Below are positions 51,770 through 60,319 of a stretch of 64,000 nucleotides of DNA, in pieces (the stretch's first letter is position 1; each line of letters opens with the position of its first letter). Where the stretch lies: positions 2,542,001 to 2,606,000 of the forward strand of contig CBDDJS010000001.1 of assembly GCA_965229785.1 (NCBI GenBank). The letters are read 5' to 3'. Origin of the DNA: JAWPMT01 sp965229785 (GTDB lineage: Bacteria > Bacteroidota > Bacteroidia > Cytophagales > Cyclobacteriaceae). Position numbers and translations under genes: made by a program. A model generated the notes under the pieces. It did not search any database. It was given only the letters and a program-made list of their open reading frames with translations, and was not told the DNA's origin.

Positions 51770-52114
51770 TTACGATCTATTAAACGCCAGGCTACCATTG
51801 ATGCATGATTCCAGTTCATTCAAATCGAATGGTAGTTCAAGGTGGTAGTGGTTAGCAATTTTGTTCTGTCGCTCTTTGATGGTCAGAAAGATCGTTGGGA
51901 TATCGGTTAACCGGTTAGCCAATAGATACCATTCGAACTGTTCGCCAGTCGGATCCCACTTGTTGTGATAGATGATCAATTCAACACCATTTCGTAAATC
52001 TTTTTCTCCGATGGTATGATCGGCTCTTATAATCACCTGACCTGCTCCATCCATATAGAGCATCTCACGGAGATTCTCCGCCAGGGCAGTATCGTTTGAG
52101 AAGATCAATATCAT
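51770..52114 (-). CDS. Degenerate receiver-like protein
   Basis: 114 residues, the size of one receiver domain. MILIFSNDTALAENLREML matches strand 1 and helix 1 but keeps only one acidic residue. The strand that should carry the phosphoacceptor reads ELIIYHNKWDPTGEQ with no Asp in place. FLTIKER keeps the Thr; the conserved Lys-Pro-Phe is LPFDLNEL, with Lys lost. It is therefore probably a pseudo-receiver that is not phosphorylated by the normal route. It lies 60 bases downstream of the PAS histidine kinase on the same strand and may serve it as an adaptor. Confidence 0.65.
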   Translation of the reverse strand: MILIFSNDTALAENLREMLYMDGAGQVIIRADHTIGEKDLRNGVELIIYHNKWDPTGEQFEWYLLANRLTDIPTIFLTIKERQNKIANHYHLELPFDLNELESCINGSLAFNRS

Positions 52115-52174
52115 GCTGTAAAGAACTCACATCACAATATTGAAAAACATGACGGATGTCAACCACCTACTTGA

Positions 52175-53323
52175 TTAATTCAGTTTAATCGGAATATTTA
52201 TCTGAAATGTCGTGCCTTTACCCTCCTCACTTGAAAAGGAAATCTGTCCTCCCATGATCTCGACATATTTTTTCACAATGTTCAGTCCAAGACCTGTACC
52301 TTGCTTGCTTCCTACATTGCTGGCCCGAAAAAAACGACTAAACAGCCTTTGCTGGTCCGCCTTTGGAATGCCAATACCCTGATCTTTTACGGCTATCCGA
52401 AGTGACTGATCTACTGAAGCAGTCATAGCAATGAACGACCCTTCCTCCGAATACTTTATGGCATTGGACAGTAAGTTGACCAGGCAGGCCCGGATCAAAC
52501 CCGGATCTAAGTAGCAAAAGGAGTCTGTCAGTTGAAGATCACACGTTATGTCCTGACCAGATTTCTTTATCCCGTCCATTTCGACGAGCAATTCGTCAAT
52601 CAATGATTTAAAATCAATGACTTCAGGTTTATTTTCTACCATCCCTTCATCCAGCTTTTCCAAGGAAAGAAAATCTGTAAGGATATTTCTCAAATGATTG
52701 ACTGAATTAATGATCTTTTTGGTATGCTTGAGCTGAGCACTCACATCGCCTTTATCAATGTATCGTTCAATCAGATTTGTAGACGATAATATCGTACTAA
52801 GTGGTGTCCGGAATTCATGTGAAGCAATACCAATGAACCTGGACTTAAGATTACTTAATGATTGCTCATCATGAAGCATCTTCTCTAATTGCTGAGTGCG
52901 ACTGGCCACTTCACGCTCAAGTCGCTCGGTGTTGAGTTTCTGTTTGGTTACATCGGTGATAAATGCAACAGCCACCTCTCCGGAATCCAATAGGTAGTGA
53001 CTTAAACTGATTTCTACCGGAAACTGAGTGCCGTCTTTTTTGATAGCGTACAGTTCTTTTCCCGAACCCATTTCACGTGGCTTTGGGCGATTGAAGTACT
53101 GCTTGCGATCTAGTGCGTGTTTTCGGTGATACTTCTCGGGCATGAGTTTTTCAATGGATTGCCCAACTAACTCTCCGAAGGTGTACCCAAAAAGTTTTTC
53201 CGCGTGTGGATTGATGATCACAATTTTCCCCGATTCATCGATAACCACAATACCAAGGGTAGCATGTTGAAACAAGGTTTTAAAACCGGTTTCACTTTCG
53301 AATTGTAAAATAGGGTCTTGCAT
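52175..53323 (-). CDS. PAS-domain sensor histidine kinase
   Basis: 382 residues, soluble with no membrane helix. PAS domain at about 15-125 (TLGIVVIDESGKIVIINPHA, EKLFGYTFGELVGQSIEKLM). The HisKA H-box is SHEFRTPLSTILSSTNLIER with His169. HATPase N-box LVNLLSNAIKYSEEG; G boxes VKDQGIGIPKAD and GTGLGLNIVKKY. It ends after the ATPase domain with no receiver. A cytosolic signal such as redox state or a small ligand is likely. A perfect TTGAC-type palindrome lies 79-96 bases upstream, next to the neighbouring crp/fnr gene. Confidence 0.93.
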   Translation of the reverse strand: MQDPILQFESETGFKTLFQHATLGIVVIDESGKIVIINPHAEKLFGYTFGELVGQSIEKLMPEKYHRKHALDRKQYFNRPKPREMGSGKELYAIKKDGTQFPVEISLSHYLLDSGEVAVAFITDVTKQKLNTERLEREVASRTQQLEKMLHDEQSLSNLKSRFIGIASHEFRTPLSTILSSTNLIERYIDKGDVSAQLKHTKKIINSVNHLRNILTDFLSLEKLDEGMVENKPEVIDFKSLIDELLVEMDGIKKSGQDITCDLQLTDSFCYLDPGLIRACLVNLLSNAIKYSEEGSFIAMTASVDQSLRIAVKDQGIGIPKADQQRLFSRFFRASNVGSKQGTGLGLNIVKKYVEIMGGQISFSSEEGKGTTFQINIPIKLN

Positions 53324-53401
53324 CGAAAAATTTAAGCAGTGAGATATCTTAAAAAGTGTATTGGGCTAAATCTCAAAACAAATGAATTGATCGCTTAAAT
53401 C

Positions 53402-53419
53402 ACTTGACAATTGTCAAGT
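53402..53419. promoter_or_regulatory. Perfect 18-base palindrome, Crp/Fnr-type operator candidate
   Basis: ACTTGACAATTGTCAAGT is identical to its reverse complement. The core TTGAC-N4-GTCAA has the spacing of FNR/NNR-type sites (FNR: TTGAT-N4-ATCAA). It lies between the histidine kinase gene and the crp/fnr-family gene, about 80 bases upstream of the kinase start. The neighbouring regulator (53502-54188) is the natural candidate to bind it. Confidence 0.6.
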
Positions 53420-53501
53420 TTAAGAATAAATATTTCTTACTTCATGCATGAGCATATTTTATCCTTAAACTTTATTGTACCAGAAGAACGTGCAGAAACT
53501 C

Positions 53502-54188
53502 TCAATCGCCGAGATTACTGATATTCGTAAGCCCCTGCCGATTGATCAGTTCGATATTTTTTAAATGCACCTTGATCAGGCCATCACTTTCTAATTCCGC
53601 CAGGTACCTGCTGACCGTTTCCGGGGCAGCACCGATCATCGAGCTGATATCTTTTTTCCGAAAACTGATCACGCCATTTTGGCCATAGGCTTTGGTTTCT
53701 ACTTTGTCAAGGGTGAGCAACGATGCGCAGAGCCTCTGTTTTACGTTTTTTGAGGCTAGATCAACCAGGCCAGCGGTGGAGTCTAGAGAACTTTCACAAA
53801 CCAGATCAATGACCCCATAAGCAAAATCAGCATCTTCATTAATGGCTTCCAGAAAGACATTTTTTGGGAAAAAATAGATTTCAGACGTCTCTAAAGTAGT
53901 GGCTGACGTCAGATACGACCATGACTTCAATAATGACAAGTAACCAATAAAGTCATGACTAGAAGCAATTCTTATGATCACCTCTTTTCCATTGGAACCA
54001 AGACGGGTGATTTTGATAGACCCCTCTTTGATATAAAAGATGCCTTTCGGAATTTCACCAAATCGATAGACCTGGCTATCACGCTCGAAATGTCTCGTTA
54101 TCCTTTGCTCTTCGGGTAAGTGATCCAAATAAAGCCTTTCCAGTTTTTCGAATAACTTCTCTGCAATTGAAAGTTCGGATTTATCCAT
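53502..54188 (-). CDS. Crp/Fnr-family transcriptional regulator
   Basis: 228 residues. Cyclic-nucleotide-binding-like beta-roll at about 20-130 (YRFGEIPKGIFYIKEGSIKI, GKEVIIRIASSHDFIGYLSL). Dimer helix at 130-150. HTH_Crp at about 165-220 (GVISFRKKDISSMIGAAPET, VSRYLAELESDGLIKV), with the typical E-T-V-S-R recognition helix. There is no N-terminal Cys cluster of the oxygen-sensing FNR type, so the ligand could be heme, a nucleotide or something else. The gene is flanked on both sides by strong dyads and is divergent from the DUF2391 membrane gene. Confidence 0.93.
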   Translation of the reverse strand: MDKSELSIAEKLFEKLERLYLDHLPEEQRITRHFERDSQVYRFGEIPKGIFYIKEGSIKITRLGSNGKEVIIRIASSHDFIGYLSLLKSWSYLTSATTLETSEIYFFPKNVFLEAINEDADFAYGVIDLVCESSLDSTAGLVDLASKNVKQRLCASLLTLDKVETKAYGQNGVISFRKKDISSMIGAAPETVSRYLAELESDGLIKVHLKNIELINRQGLTNISNLGD

Positions 54189-54272
54189 GGATCAGGTTTT
54201 AAGGGAGCAGTGATCAGGAAGCAAAGTTGACTGGTGATAAAGCCCGACAATTGGGTGAAAAGCAGTTTCTAA

Positions 54273-54306
54273 AATGACTTTTACCCATACCGAATGAAAA
54301 GTCATT
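54273..54306. promoter_or_regulatory. 10-base inverted repeat in the crp/DUF2391 divergent region
   Basis: AATGACTTTT (54273-54282) and AAAAGTCATT (54297-54306) are exact reverse complements around 14 bases. The repeat ends 15 bases before the DUF2391 start and about 85 bases upstream of the crp start. A candidate operator for a dimeric regulator; TACTTTCA downstream of it (54306-54313) resembles a -7 box. Confidence 0.45.
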
Positions 54307-54321
54307 ACTTTCACTATCGTC

Positions 54322-54831
54322 ATGACGGAAGAAAAAATCGAAATACAGGCCTCCACTGAAAAACGAATCGGGGGCATTTTGCATCGCGTTACCCCTGTGG
54401 CCAATAAGTCTGGAGAGATATTGAATTATGTACTGCGGCCCCTGATGGTGGAATTTAAGCTCAGAGACATTTTTCAGGTCTCTGTGGGGTCCGCATTATT
54501 GGCTATACCCGTATCATTCACTGAGGAAGCCTGGGTGCTAGCAGAGACTTTACCCAATTTCAACATTCTCGGCATCACCTTCTTTTCGCTAGCACTTACG
54601 GCTATTTTCATTTATTTCAACTTCTACCGATTGGCGTTCAAAGGCCATCAATTTGAGTTTGTGAAAAGGGTATTGGGTACTTATCTGATATCCATGGTCA
54701 TTGTTGCCATCATTTTGACCTTAATTGATAAATGTCCCTGGGGTATAGATAATCTACTCGCCTTGAAAAGAATTGTCATCGTTGCTTTCCCGGCGGCTAT
54801 GAGTGGTACGCTTAGCGATTCCATTAAGTAA
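54322..54831 (+). CDS. DUF2391 (TIGR02587-type) membrane protein
   Basis: 169 residues. A soluble N-terminus (IEIQASTEKRIGGILHRVTP) precedes four membrane helices. The first contains VGSALLAIPVSFTEEAWVLA, the DUF2391 signature region with Pro and a Glu-Glu-Trp. Then come LGITFFSLALTAIFIYFNFY, RVLGTYLISMVIVAIILTLI and a final VIVAFPAAMSGTLSDSI. Function unknown in all members. It starts 133 bases from the divergent crp/fnr gene with a strong dyad between, and is followed 57 bases later by a mini-MscS gene, so both may be regulated by that factor. Confidence 0.8.
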   Translation: MTEEKIEIQASTEKRIGGILHRVTPVANKSGEILNYVLRPLMVEFKLRDIFQVSVGSALLAIPVSFTEEAWVLAETLPNFNILGITFFSLALTAIFIYFNFYRLAFKGHQFEFVKRVLGTYLISMVIVAIILTLIDKCPWGIDNLLALKRIVIVAFPAAMSGTLSDSIK

Positions 54832-54888
54832 CTTTATGATAAGGAACCTGTTCTATTAGCCAATAAAAAACACTTTCGGTGCATATCG

Positions 54889-55416
54889 ATGTTTGAGCAA
54901 CTCAGTACCAACAACCAATTCATTCAGGTCAGTATGTCCTTATTGACCTTCTTATTCTATCTATTGCTACGTCTGCTCTTTTCACGTCGGGTAGTGAAAA
55001 GAGCCTTGCGGTACAATTTTGAAGATGCGCGTACGGCTTACATCAAAAAAGCCATCAGTGCCGGACTCGCCGTATTGTTTCTGGTAATTTTAGGAATTAT
55101 CTGGGAAGTATCACTGAAAGGATTATCGCTCTATATCGCTTCCGTGCTTACTGTAGTTGGAGTAGGTCTATTTGCCAATTGGTCAATTGTAAGCAACATC
55201 ACCGCTTCTGTAATCCTGTTTTTCTTCTTCCCTTTCAAAATCGGTTCGAGAGTAAAGATAGTTGATGGGGATAATTCTGCTGAAGGAGAAGTAACAGGAT
55301 TGTCACTGTTTTCTATTCAGATCAAAAGATCCGATGGACAGGAAATTTACTATCCGAATAATCTTGCTATTCAAAAATCCATCGTTCACCTTAAGGAATT
55401 TAAGTCTGGAACTTAA
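54889..55416 (+). CDS. Short MscS-type mechanosensitive channel
   Basis: 175 residues, shorter than E. coli MscS. Two helices (QVSMSLLTFLFYLLLRLLFS, AISAGLAVLFLVILGIIWEV) lead to a TM3-like helix (LYIASVLTVVGVGLFANWSI) with the VSNITASVILFFFFPFKIGS continuation into the beta domain (VKIVDGDNSAEGEVTGLSLF, EIYYPNNLAIQ). The C-terminal vestibule domain is absent. TM3 lacks the Ala/Gly repeat of the standard pore, so conductance may differ. It lies downstream of the DUF2391 gene on the same strand. Confidence 0.87.
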   Translation: MFEQLSTNNQFIQVSMSLLTFLFYLLLRLLFSRRVVKRALRYNFEDARTAYIKKAISAGLAVLFLVILGIIWEVSLKGLSLYIASVLTVVGVGLFANWSIVSNITASVILFFFFPFKIGSRVKIVDGDNSAEGEVTGLSLFSIQIKRSDGQEIYYPNNLAIQKSIVHLKEFKSGT

Positions 55417-55550
55417 CAGCTTCACAGAACCATAAGCGTTATTAATGATAAATCATCACTACTTACCGAACAATTACCTCCAATAATCGATTTAATTCAA
55501 AACCTCTGATATTTTTATGTGATTTTGGTATCAAGCTAACCACCAAATCC

Positions 55551-55652
55551 ATGAAGAATCCTTCTAATGTGCAAGAACACCTCACAACTTCAGAATGGAG
55601 AGACGTAGTTTTATTAATGGCCGGCCTGGTCATTCATTTTATCCTTGGCTGA
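55551..55652 (+). CDS. Possible 33-residue membrane miniprotein
   Basis: The short frame reads MKNPSNVQEHLTTSEWRDVV followed by LLMAGLVIHFILG. It therefore has a polar start and one C-terminal hydrophobic helix with a central Trp, typical of small regulatory membrane peptides. It sits alone in the 378-base gap between the mini-MscS and PLD genes (55417-55794), which otherwise holds only AT-rich sequence with a short ATGAT-AA-ATCAT dyad (55445-55456). Too short to judge codon use; could be chance. Confidence 0.35.
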   Translation: MKNPSNVQEHLTTSEWRDVVLLMAGLVIHFILG

Positions 55653-55794
55653 CACAATCTGAACCTAGTCTCATCTTAAGATAATAGCATTTACCTGCTA
55701 AAGGTCCTTCTCATTAAAATGCATTTACCCGTAATCAGGTATTGCACTTCCTTCCTTTTTTCTGGAACTTAGGTGCCGAAAATACAATCACATC

Positions 55795-56874
55795 ATGCCC
55801 GTAACCATAGGAAACATCAATCTCTACATGGGGCCTCATACGCTTGGAGCTCCGGATAATCTCGAAGAAACCATTATCAACTTTATAGAAGGTGCACAAA
55901 AAAGATTGGAGATCGCCATTCAGGAAGTTGACGACTGGAGCATTGCCAATGCCATCATCAAAGCAAAACAACGTGGTATTACCACAACTGTAGTCCTTGA
56001 AGGGGATTATCTCAAATCATATCCGGGTTTGAAGGACCCGTACCGTGAAAGTGGTAGTCTGCAGCACAACCGTGAGATCATGGCCACCATGATGCGTGCC
56101 GGCGTTAATGTCAAACTGGATTTCAACACGAGTATTTTTCACCAGAAATTCATCGTTAGAGACCGGGAATCGGTACTGACAGGATCCACGAACTTCACTC
56201 ACACAGGAGTAACGAACAATCTCAATCATATTTTCGTGATCCATGATCGAAGTATTGCCGTACTTTATTATCGCGAATTCAAAGAGATCATGCGAGGCCG
56301 CTTCGGTAAACTCAATGAAGGACACGACCCGATACCAGATGTCGAGGTAGTTTCTGGCATACCGATCAAAGTACTATTTGCTCCGGATCATAATCCGGAA
56401 ATGGAGATCATGAAGCAAATGGCAAAAGCCAAAAATCGCATAGACTTTGCCATCTTCACTTTTTCACAATCCTCAGGCATCGATGATCAAATGTTATTGA
56501 GTGCAAGGGCCGGAGTTAAGATCACAGGTGTATTTGAAAACAAGGCAGGCAATCAAAGCTGGGCAGCTACCCGGGTGCTGGATCAGGAAGGCGTAGATAC
56601 CTACCTTGCATCCAAATTATCTCATGACCAGTTTCCGGAGAAGCTTGGCAAATTGCATCATAAATTGATGATCATTGATGAGCAAGTGGTCATCGGTGGT
56701 AGCTTCAACTACACTGGGCCGGCGAATGCCCTCAACGATGAAAACATCATGATCTTTGGAAATCTGCATGAAACAGACGAGGCCAAAATCAGTGCTCAGA
56801 AACAATTTGCCCGCTATGCGCTGGAGGAGGTAAATCGAATTATTCAAGTGTTTGGCCGAGAGGTTCATACTTGA
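55795..56874 (+). CDS. Phospholipase-D-like protein with two HKD motifs
   Basis: 359 residues, no signal peptide. Two PLD catalytic motifs are complete. The first is HQKFIVRD (His116, Lys118, Asp123) followed by GSTNFT (130-135). The second is HHKLMIID (His288, Lys290, Asp295) followed by GGSFNYT. The N-terminal half also has ETIINFIEGAQKRLEIAIQE, the usual first helix. The group includes phospholipases, cardiolipin synthases and nucleases; the lack of membrane segments argues against a lipid synthase and for a cytosolic nuclease or phosphodiesterase. It appears to be a single-gene unit. Confidence 0.9.
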   Translation: MPVTIGNINLYMGPHTLGAPDNLEETIINFIEGAQKRLEIAIQEVDDWSIANAIIKAKQRGITTTVVLEGDYLKSYPGLKDPYRESGSLQHNREIMATMMRAGVNVKLDFNTSIFHQKFIVRDRESVLTGSTNFTHTGVTNNLNHIFVIHDRSIAVLYYREFKEIMRGRFGKLNEGHDPIPDVEVVSGIPIKVLFAPDHNPEMEIMKQMAKAKNRIDFAIFTFSQSSGIDDQMLLSARAGVKITGVFENKAGNQSWAATRVLDQEGVDTYLASKLSHDQFPEKLGKLHHKLMIIDEQVVIGGSFNYTGPANALNDENIMIFGNLHETDEAKISAQKQFARYALEEVNRIIQVFGREVHT

Positions 56875-56898
56875 TGCCCATCATTCTATCAGGCAAAT

Positions 56899-56925
56899 TC
56901 AGGGTCATTTCGAGAATGACCCTGA
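56899..56925. terminator. Hairpin between convergent PLD and amidase genes
   Basis: TCAGGGTCATT, a 5-base loop TCGAG, AATGACCCTGA: a perfect 11-base stem midway between the stops at 56874 and 56956. There is no strong T-run, so it is probably a bidirectional terminator or transcript-end stabiliser. Confidence 0.65.
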
Positions 56926-56955
56926 GCATTATGGAATCAATCCAAAAAGAAATAA

Positions 56956-58494
56956 TTAACGGTCCAATAAAACCGGAGCTTTCCTCCACATCGTTCCTTG
57001 TTCGTAAGCATAGGTCAGTTTAATCAAAGTGGGCTCATCGTACATCCTACCTAAAAACTGTAATCCAGCCGGAAGACCTGCTTTACTATAGCCCATTGGT
57101 ACCGTAAAAGCCGGCTGACCCGTGTGGGGTGAGATCACCTGATTATTGTCTCCTTTATACTCTTCAATAAAATGATCAATTCGGGCAGGTTGATTGTTCC
57201 ATGAGGGGTAAATGATCGCATCCAATTGCAGCGAATCCATGACCGTTTCGATCGCCTCCCGAAAAGCAATTCTTCGTTCATCCTGATAGGCATCCAAACA
57301 TTCAGCGTCTGAATCTCCCCACCTTCCCGAAGCGGTAATGCTGGAGGCAAGTTGTCGTTTTGCATATTCAGAAGAGGTCCCAATTCTTATGACGTCTTCT
57401 AGTGTTTGGATGGTGTCGTCCTTCACGTAAGTCTCCAAAAAATCCTCCAAATCCGTTCTAAACATCGCACACCATTGACTCTGTCTCAGGTCCGCAAAAT
57501 CAGGGATCACAACCGGATCGATCACGTCAGCTCCCAGGGACCTCAAATCCTCAATCGCCGCTTCGAACAAAGCCCGAATCTCCGGATCAGTATCTACATC
57601 ACTTAATTCGCGTAACACACCAATTCGTGCATCCCGTAGCCCATTTCGATCCAGGTATTGTTGATAGTTCGTTTGTGTTCTACCGTTTGAATAGGCCGTA
57701 AGCGGATCTTTGGGATCTTCTCCCACCATGACTTCCATCATTCTGGTAGCGTCTTCTACCGTTCGACACATCGGCCCAACCACATCATTTCTCAGGAAAA
57801 GCGGCACAATCCCTTCCCTGCTGATCAACCCCAGGGTAGTTCTAAACCCCACCAAAGCATTGTGAGAAGAGGGTCCCCGGATAGAATTTCCAGTATCGGT
57901 TCCCAATCCTCCAAGGGCAAAGTTGGCAGCCACTGAAGCTCCTGTTCCTCCGCTGGAACCTGCGGGTACATGGGCCAGATTATAAGGATTTCGAGTAGTT
58001 CCTACAGTAGAGCTTTCTGAATGCATGGCAGAAAAAGCCCACTCGGCCATATTGGTTTTAGCCAATACGATAGCTCCTGCGTTCTCTAATTGTTCAATAA
58101 TAAACGCATTGTCTTCAGGAATGAAATCTTTCAGGGCCAAAGCACCAGCCGTAGTAGGCATACCCGCGGTATTGATGTTGTCCTTTACAACAATTGGGAT
58201 TCCATGTAAAGGGCGAAGAACGCCCGTTTTTTGATATTCCGTGTCCAGCGCTTTCGCTCGTTCAATTGCCCTTGAGTTGATCACAGATATGGCATTGATC
58301 TCATGATCAGAAACTTCAATCTTTTGGATGTACGCACGAATCAGGTCTTCACTATCGTAAGTCGAAGTAGTATATGCCTGGTGGATCTCTGAAATCGTCA
58401 ACTCTTCGAGATCAATTTTCTGCGGTGCTTTCTCTTCACATGAAAAAACAAGCCAACAAGCAATAAATAAGGCGTATAAGATGGAATTCTTCAT
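56956..58494 (-). CDS. Amidase-signature-family lipoprotein
   Basis: 512 residues from the ATG at 58494, which sets a lipobox signal (ILYALFIACWLVFSC, Cys19) at the N-terminus; the ATG 14 codons upstream would hide it. The Ser-cisSer-Lys triad is complete: Lys104 (GIPIVVKDNINTAG), cis-Ser180 in PAGSSGGTGA and catalytic Ser204 in TDTGNSIRGPSS. The C-terminal part ends GYSKAGLPAGLQFLGR, normal for the family. Being outside the cytoplasm, it probably hydrolyses peptide or other amides in the periplasm, not Gln-tRNA. It seems to be a single-gene unit. Confidence 0.92.
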   Translation of the reverse strand: MKNSILYALFIACWLVFSCEEKAPQKIDLEELTISEIHQAYTTSTYDSEDLIRAYIQKIEVSDHEINAISVINSRAIERAKALDTEYQKTGVLRPLHGIPIVVKDNINTAGMPTTAGALALKDFIPEDNAFIIEQLENAGAIVLAKTNMAEWAFSAMHSESSTVGTTRNPYNLAHVPAGSSGGTGASVAANFALGGLGTDTGNSIRGPSSHNALVGFRTTLGLISREGIVPLFLRNDVVGPMCRTVEDATRMMEVMVGEDPKDPLTAYSNGRTQTNYQQYLDRNGLRDARIGVLRELSDVDTDPEIRALFEAAIEDLRSLGADVIDPVVIPDFADLRQSQWCAMFRTDLEDFLETYVKDDTIQTLEDVIRIGTSSEYAKRQLASSITASGRWGDSDAECLDAYQDERRIAFREAIETVMDSLQLDAIIYPSWNNQPARIDHFIEEYKGDNNQVISPHTGQPAFTVPMGYSKAGLPAGLQFLGRMYDEPTLIKLTYAYEQGTMWRKAPVLLDR

Positions 58495-58597
58495 GCGACA
58501 ATAGGCTAACAAAATGATGCTACCAAATATAGTCATCCAGTCAAGGTTGTAAGAGATCTACACAGATGTTGAAACGACAAACGGCCTTATTGAGCAA

Positions 58598-59071
58598 TCA
58601 TTTTGTAACACGATAGTATTTCTCAATATTGTAATAGCTTACTTTTAGTTCTTTGACCTCTTCTACTCCTCTTGTGATAAGCGTATCTCCATTGATCGAA
58701 TATTCCAATACAAACTGATTGCCTTCCCATTCACGCAAAGTGAAGTACTCCAGGTGTTCTATATATCTATTCCCTTCAAGGGTATAAGTGCCGCCACCCG
58801 CCACAAAAAGTTTACTACTGTCATCGGGTGCATTCAAATCATGTCTCAAAAAAGCAAAATGCGTGTCGTTGATAATTTTGATCATCTCTTGCCCTCTCGT
58901 GTAATCGGTAATGGTCGTATCTCCATCCTGAATGATCATGCCTGTGACCAATTTCCAGGTCCCGACAATCGGATGATGATTTTCCGATGAAGTTGAGTTT
59001 TCATTGATACAACTGATCAAAAGCATCATCAGAACACTTATGATCAGGATTGTGTATTTGTGTATTTTCAT
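58598..59071 (-). CDS. Lipocalin-like lipoprotein
   Basis: 157 residues. The lipobox signal ends VLMMLLISC (Cys21). The mature domain opens HHPIVGTWKLVTGMIIQDGD, the Gly-x-Trp strand of lipocalin-like proteins. It continues with strand pairs (MIKIINDTHFAFLRHDL, GGGTYTLEGNRYIEHLEYF, LEYSINGDTLITRGVEEV) to a Tyr-rich end. Many Bacteroidota encode such DUF4488-like proteins; none has an established ligand. The OYE-type gene ends 8 bases upstream on the same strand, so they may share a transcript. Confidence 0.8.
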   Translation of the reverse strand: MKIHKYTILIISVLMMLLISCINENSTSSENHHPIVGTWKLVTGMIIQDGDTTITDYTRGQEMIKIINDTHFAFLRHDLNAPDDSSKLFVAGGGTYTLEGNRYIEHLEYFTLREWEGNQFVLEYSINGDTLITRGVEEVKELKVSYYNIEKYYRVTK

Positions 59072-59079
59072 TGCGTTGA

Positions 59080-60294
59080 TTAAAACCAGCCCTTGCGCAT
59101 TTCATTCCAGGTGAGACGCAGTACGGCGAGAAAGGGACTGTAATTTGGTTTGAGGGATCTCCCTGCTGCTAACCGATGGATTTGATAATCGTAAAACCCG
59201 CCTTCGGCAAAGTCCTTTAACAGGTTGATAGGCATATGAAAGGAAGCATCGGACACTTTCCCTTCAGGATCATTCATGAATTGTTTCGGAAAGTCACTTT
59301 CTACTAAAAACGGACGTGCAAAGCCGATCATTTCCAATTCATTGTTTTGTAGCACTTCCTGACAAAAAGCATGACTTCTGAACCCCCCAGTAATCATTAA
59401 TGGCAAATCTGTTCTTTCCCGTACCTGCTTTGCAAACCCCATGAAATAGGCTTCACGTTGTTGGGTACTTTCCTTTTGATAGCGTTCGGTAAGGAACTTC
59501 AGGTTCTCATATGTTCCTCCTGAAATCTCTAAAAGATCAATGCCCAGCTTTTCCAACTCAGCGATAACAAATAAGGAATCTTGCTCATCAAAGCCACCAC
59601 GTTGAAAGTCAGCACTATTCAATTTAACAGCAATCGGGAAATCAGCGCCCAACTCTGAGCGCAAACGCCTGACAATATCAAATAGTAACCTGGCCCTGTT
59701 TTCAATGAGTCCACCATATTCATCGTCCCTTCGATTAGTATTGGGCGACAGAAACTGACTCAGTAAATAGCCATGTGCTGCATGGACCTGTACACCTGTG
59801 AATCCCGCTTTCCGACAGAGTAAAGCGGTCTTTACAAAACGATCTTCCACATCCTTGATCTGCCCGATGGTCAAGGTTCTTGGTTTCGCAAAAAGACCAA
59901 GTTTCTTCAATTGGATGGCCGAAGGGGCAACGGGCTTAAAGGTTGAAAATATACTGGCCTGCCTTCCCGCATGGCTGATCTGCGCCCAAAACTGGGTGTC
60001 ATTTTGCTTTCCTGCCGCCACAACCTTTGAGAGATCATCGAGACCACTCTCATCTTCCAATACGATGTTGGCCGATGCTTCTTTGTATCGACGGTCGACC
60101 AAAATATTACCCGTGATCAACAAACCGGCGCCATTGGAAGCCCACTGATCGTAAAGCCGGGTCAATGCCTCAGTAGCATGTTGTTTGCTGTTTGCCAGCC
60201 GTTCTGTCATTGCGGCTTTAGCAATTCGGTTCCTGATGGTAACCCCACAAGGGAGTGTCAAAGGTTCATGCAAATAATTACGGGATTCCATCAT
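59080..60294 (-). CDS. NADH:flavin oxidoreductase, Old Yellow Enzyme family
   Basis: 404 residues, one TIM barrel. The start LTLPCGVTIRNRIAKAAMTE holds the FMN-contact region. QISHAGRQ (about 105-112) and AAHGYLLSQFLSPNTNRRDDEYGG (split; His-Gly-Tyr near 170) are the hallmark active-site stretches. PLMITGGFRSHAFCQE and EMIGFARPFL complete the flavin site. No C-terminal FAD/4Fe-4S extension, so it is the short OYE type, not dienoyl-CoA reductase. OYEs reduce activated alkenes with NAD(P)H. The physiological substrate is unknown. Confidence 0.9.
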   Translation of the reverse strand: MMESRNYLHEPLTLPCGVTIRNRIAKAAMTERLANSKQHATEALTRLYDQWASNGAGLLITGNILVDRRYKEASANIVLEDESGLDDLSKVVAAGKQNDTQFWAQISHAGRQASIFSTFKPVAPSAIQLKKLGLFAKPRTLTIGQIKDVEDRFVKTALLCRKAGFTGVQVHAAHGYLLSQFLSPNTNRRDDEYGGLIENRARLLFDIVRRLRSELGADFPIAVKLNSADFQRGGFDEQDSLFVIAELEKLGIDLLEISGGTYENLKFLTERYQKESTQQREAYFMGFAKQVRERTDLPLMITGGFRSHAFCQEVLQNNELEMIGFARPFLVESDFPKQFMNDPEGKVSDASFHMPINLLKDFAEGGFYDYQIHRLAAGRSLKPNYSPFLAVLRLTWNEMRKGWF

Positions 60295-60319
60295 AAGAAG
60301 AATAGTTGATGATCAAACA

